Source: Microvelia longipes (lineage: Eukaryota > Arthropoda > Insecta > Hemiptera > Veliidae). From it: a DNA stretch of 64,000 bases. Below the pieces are notes generated by a model. The model searched no databases. It was not told the origin of the DNA and saw only the letters and a list, made by a program, of their open reading frames with translations. Below are positions 63,140-64,000 of the stretch, one piece after another; positions within the stretch are counted from its first letter, which is position 1; each line of letters opens with the position of its first letter. The DNA lies in the NCBI GenBank assembly GCA_018340805.1, contig JACMZG010001863.1, positions 59,575,795 through 59,639,794 of the forward strand, written 5' to 3'. The position numbers and the translations under genes were made by a program.

Positions 63140-64000
63140 CACATATTAATATTGGGGTCTATATTCCTAAATATTCTGTAGAACTAAGTTACTCTCTTGG
63201 GCTTCTTGCTACTGTGTTCCAAGCAGAAGTATATGCTATCTTGATGGTTGCGACCCTTCCAGTTGTGCGAGAAGGTAATGAGAATTCCATTATAATCTGC
63301 ATTGATAGTCAAGCTGCAATTAAAGCCCTTACCTCCAATCCTAGTAGCTCCTCTGCCCTTGTTCAAGAATGTAGAGCTCACTTGTCTCTATTGGCAGAGA
63401 GCAAAACTGTTAAACTTAAGTGGGTACCAGGCCATATGGGTGTCGTGGGTAATGAGGAAGCAGATAAACTTGCTAGACTGGGAGCAGAAACCCCATTCAT
63501 TGGACCAGAACCTGTCCTTCCCCTCTCAGCAACACATGCTAAAACACTCTTGGATAGCTGGCTAATGAACACACTAAAACTTAACTGGCATGTCTTTGCT
63601 GGTTGCAGACAAGCAAAAATGTTCATTGCCAATTGTAAAAAAATACAAATTTTCTAATTAACCTCAGCAAGCCTTGCCTTAGGAACTTAGTGTTCTGACC
63701 GGTCACTGTGGATTAAATAAACATCTTAATACTTTAGGCATAATCTCAGAGGCCAACTGCCCTATGTGTGGGCATTATAAGGAGACAGCCTTTCACCTGC
63801 TTGCAGAGTGTGAGGCCTATACTTCTCTTCGTACGTTGTATGAAGAGGAGCTTTCTTCTCTTAGTTGGAGAGATATCCTACAATATATACCTTCCAAGAG
63901 ATTCTTAGAGTGGTGGACTAAGGAACCGGGCTGGCAAGAAGTGCGCTATCCAGGTTGCAGACCCTATCCAGTGGCGTTAACGGTAATTGAGAAGTCCATT
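63140..64000 (+). pseudogene. LINE ORF2 C-terminal part (RNase H and zinc motif), broken, runs off the window
   Basis: From about 63140 the frame reads GVYIPKYSVELSYSLG then TVFQAEVYAILMVATL (RNase H start). ICIDSQAAIKAL and LKWVPGHMGVVGNEEADKLA carry the RNase H Asp and His-Asp residues. After a stop and frameshift near 63640-63715 it continues LTGHCGLNKHLNTLGI and CPMCGHYKETAFHLLAECEA, the CCHC end of I/R1/LOA-type non-LTR retrotransposons. It ends with the window. Confidence 0.85.

Overview
The window is eukaryotic, AT-rich and crowded with transposable elements. It is most likely from an arthropod, probably an insect. The basis is intron-bearing metazoan housekeeping genes (NOL9/Grc3-like, FTSJ1/Trm7-like, CEBPZ/Noc1-like) together with Penelope-like, BEL/Pao and Merlin elements, many MITEs and long (TA)n tracts. 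I cannot name the species. Many single-base indels in otherwise conserved coding repeats point either to old copies or to long-read assembly noise.

Layout. 1-2600 holds a decayed Penelope-like retroelement (RT plus GIY-YIG). 2767-5236 (minus) is a two-exon gene for a small Ser-rich protein I do not recognise; its intron carries a dispersed repeat split by a hAT-like MITE. 5.9-7.5 kb holds minisatellites, tRNA-SINE derivatives and a (TA)n tract. 8503-10215 (minus) is a NOL9/Grc3 polynucleotide kinase. 11-13.4 kb holds repeats, including a foldback element with a triplicated arm, and a short coiled-coil-like ORF. 14809-15705 (plus) is FTSJ1, intact. 16-22.5 kb is gene-poor: MITEs, (TA)n, and a region with a recurring TGACTCTAACCC motif.

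22524 to at least 59230 (plus) is one gene, CEBPZ. I could join 15 exons with consistent splice phases into 824 codons; the last exon, a few dozen codons by comparison with other CEBPZ proteins, is not in the window. Its introns hold most of the other features: a hAT-like MITE (intron 1), the foldback in a 5S-containing repeat (intron 2), a 2.4-kb satellite (intron 3), a complete Merlin transposon (intron 5), splice-junction minisatellites (intron 6), an 8-bp-TSD MITE (intron 9), a complete 8.3-kb BEL/Pao element with 5-bp TSD (intron 10), Tc1-like MITEs (introns 11-12), and SINEs and inverted Penelope-type ends (after exon 15). The window ends in a broken LINE (RNase H and C-terminal zinc motif).

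Three host genes act in RNA or ribosome biology: NOL9 in pre-rRNA processing, CEBPZ/Noc1 in 60S assembly and FTSJ1 in tRNA anticodon-loop 2'-O-methylation. They are separate eukaryotic transcription units, not an operon. The most notable new observations are the Merlin transposon whose terminal repeat has expanded into a 60-bp minisatellite, the minisatellites that copy both splice junctions of CEBPZ intron 6, and a dispersed repeat with a 5S-rRNA-like 3' module.
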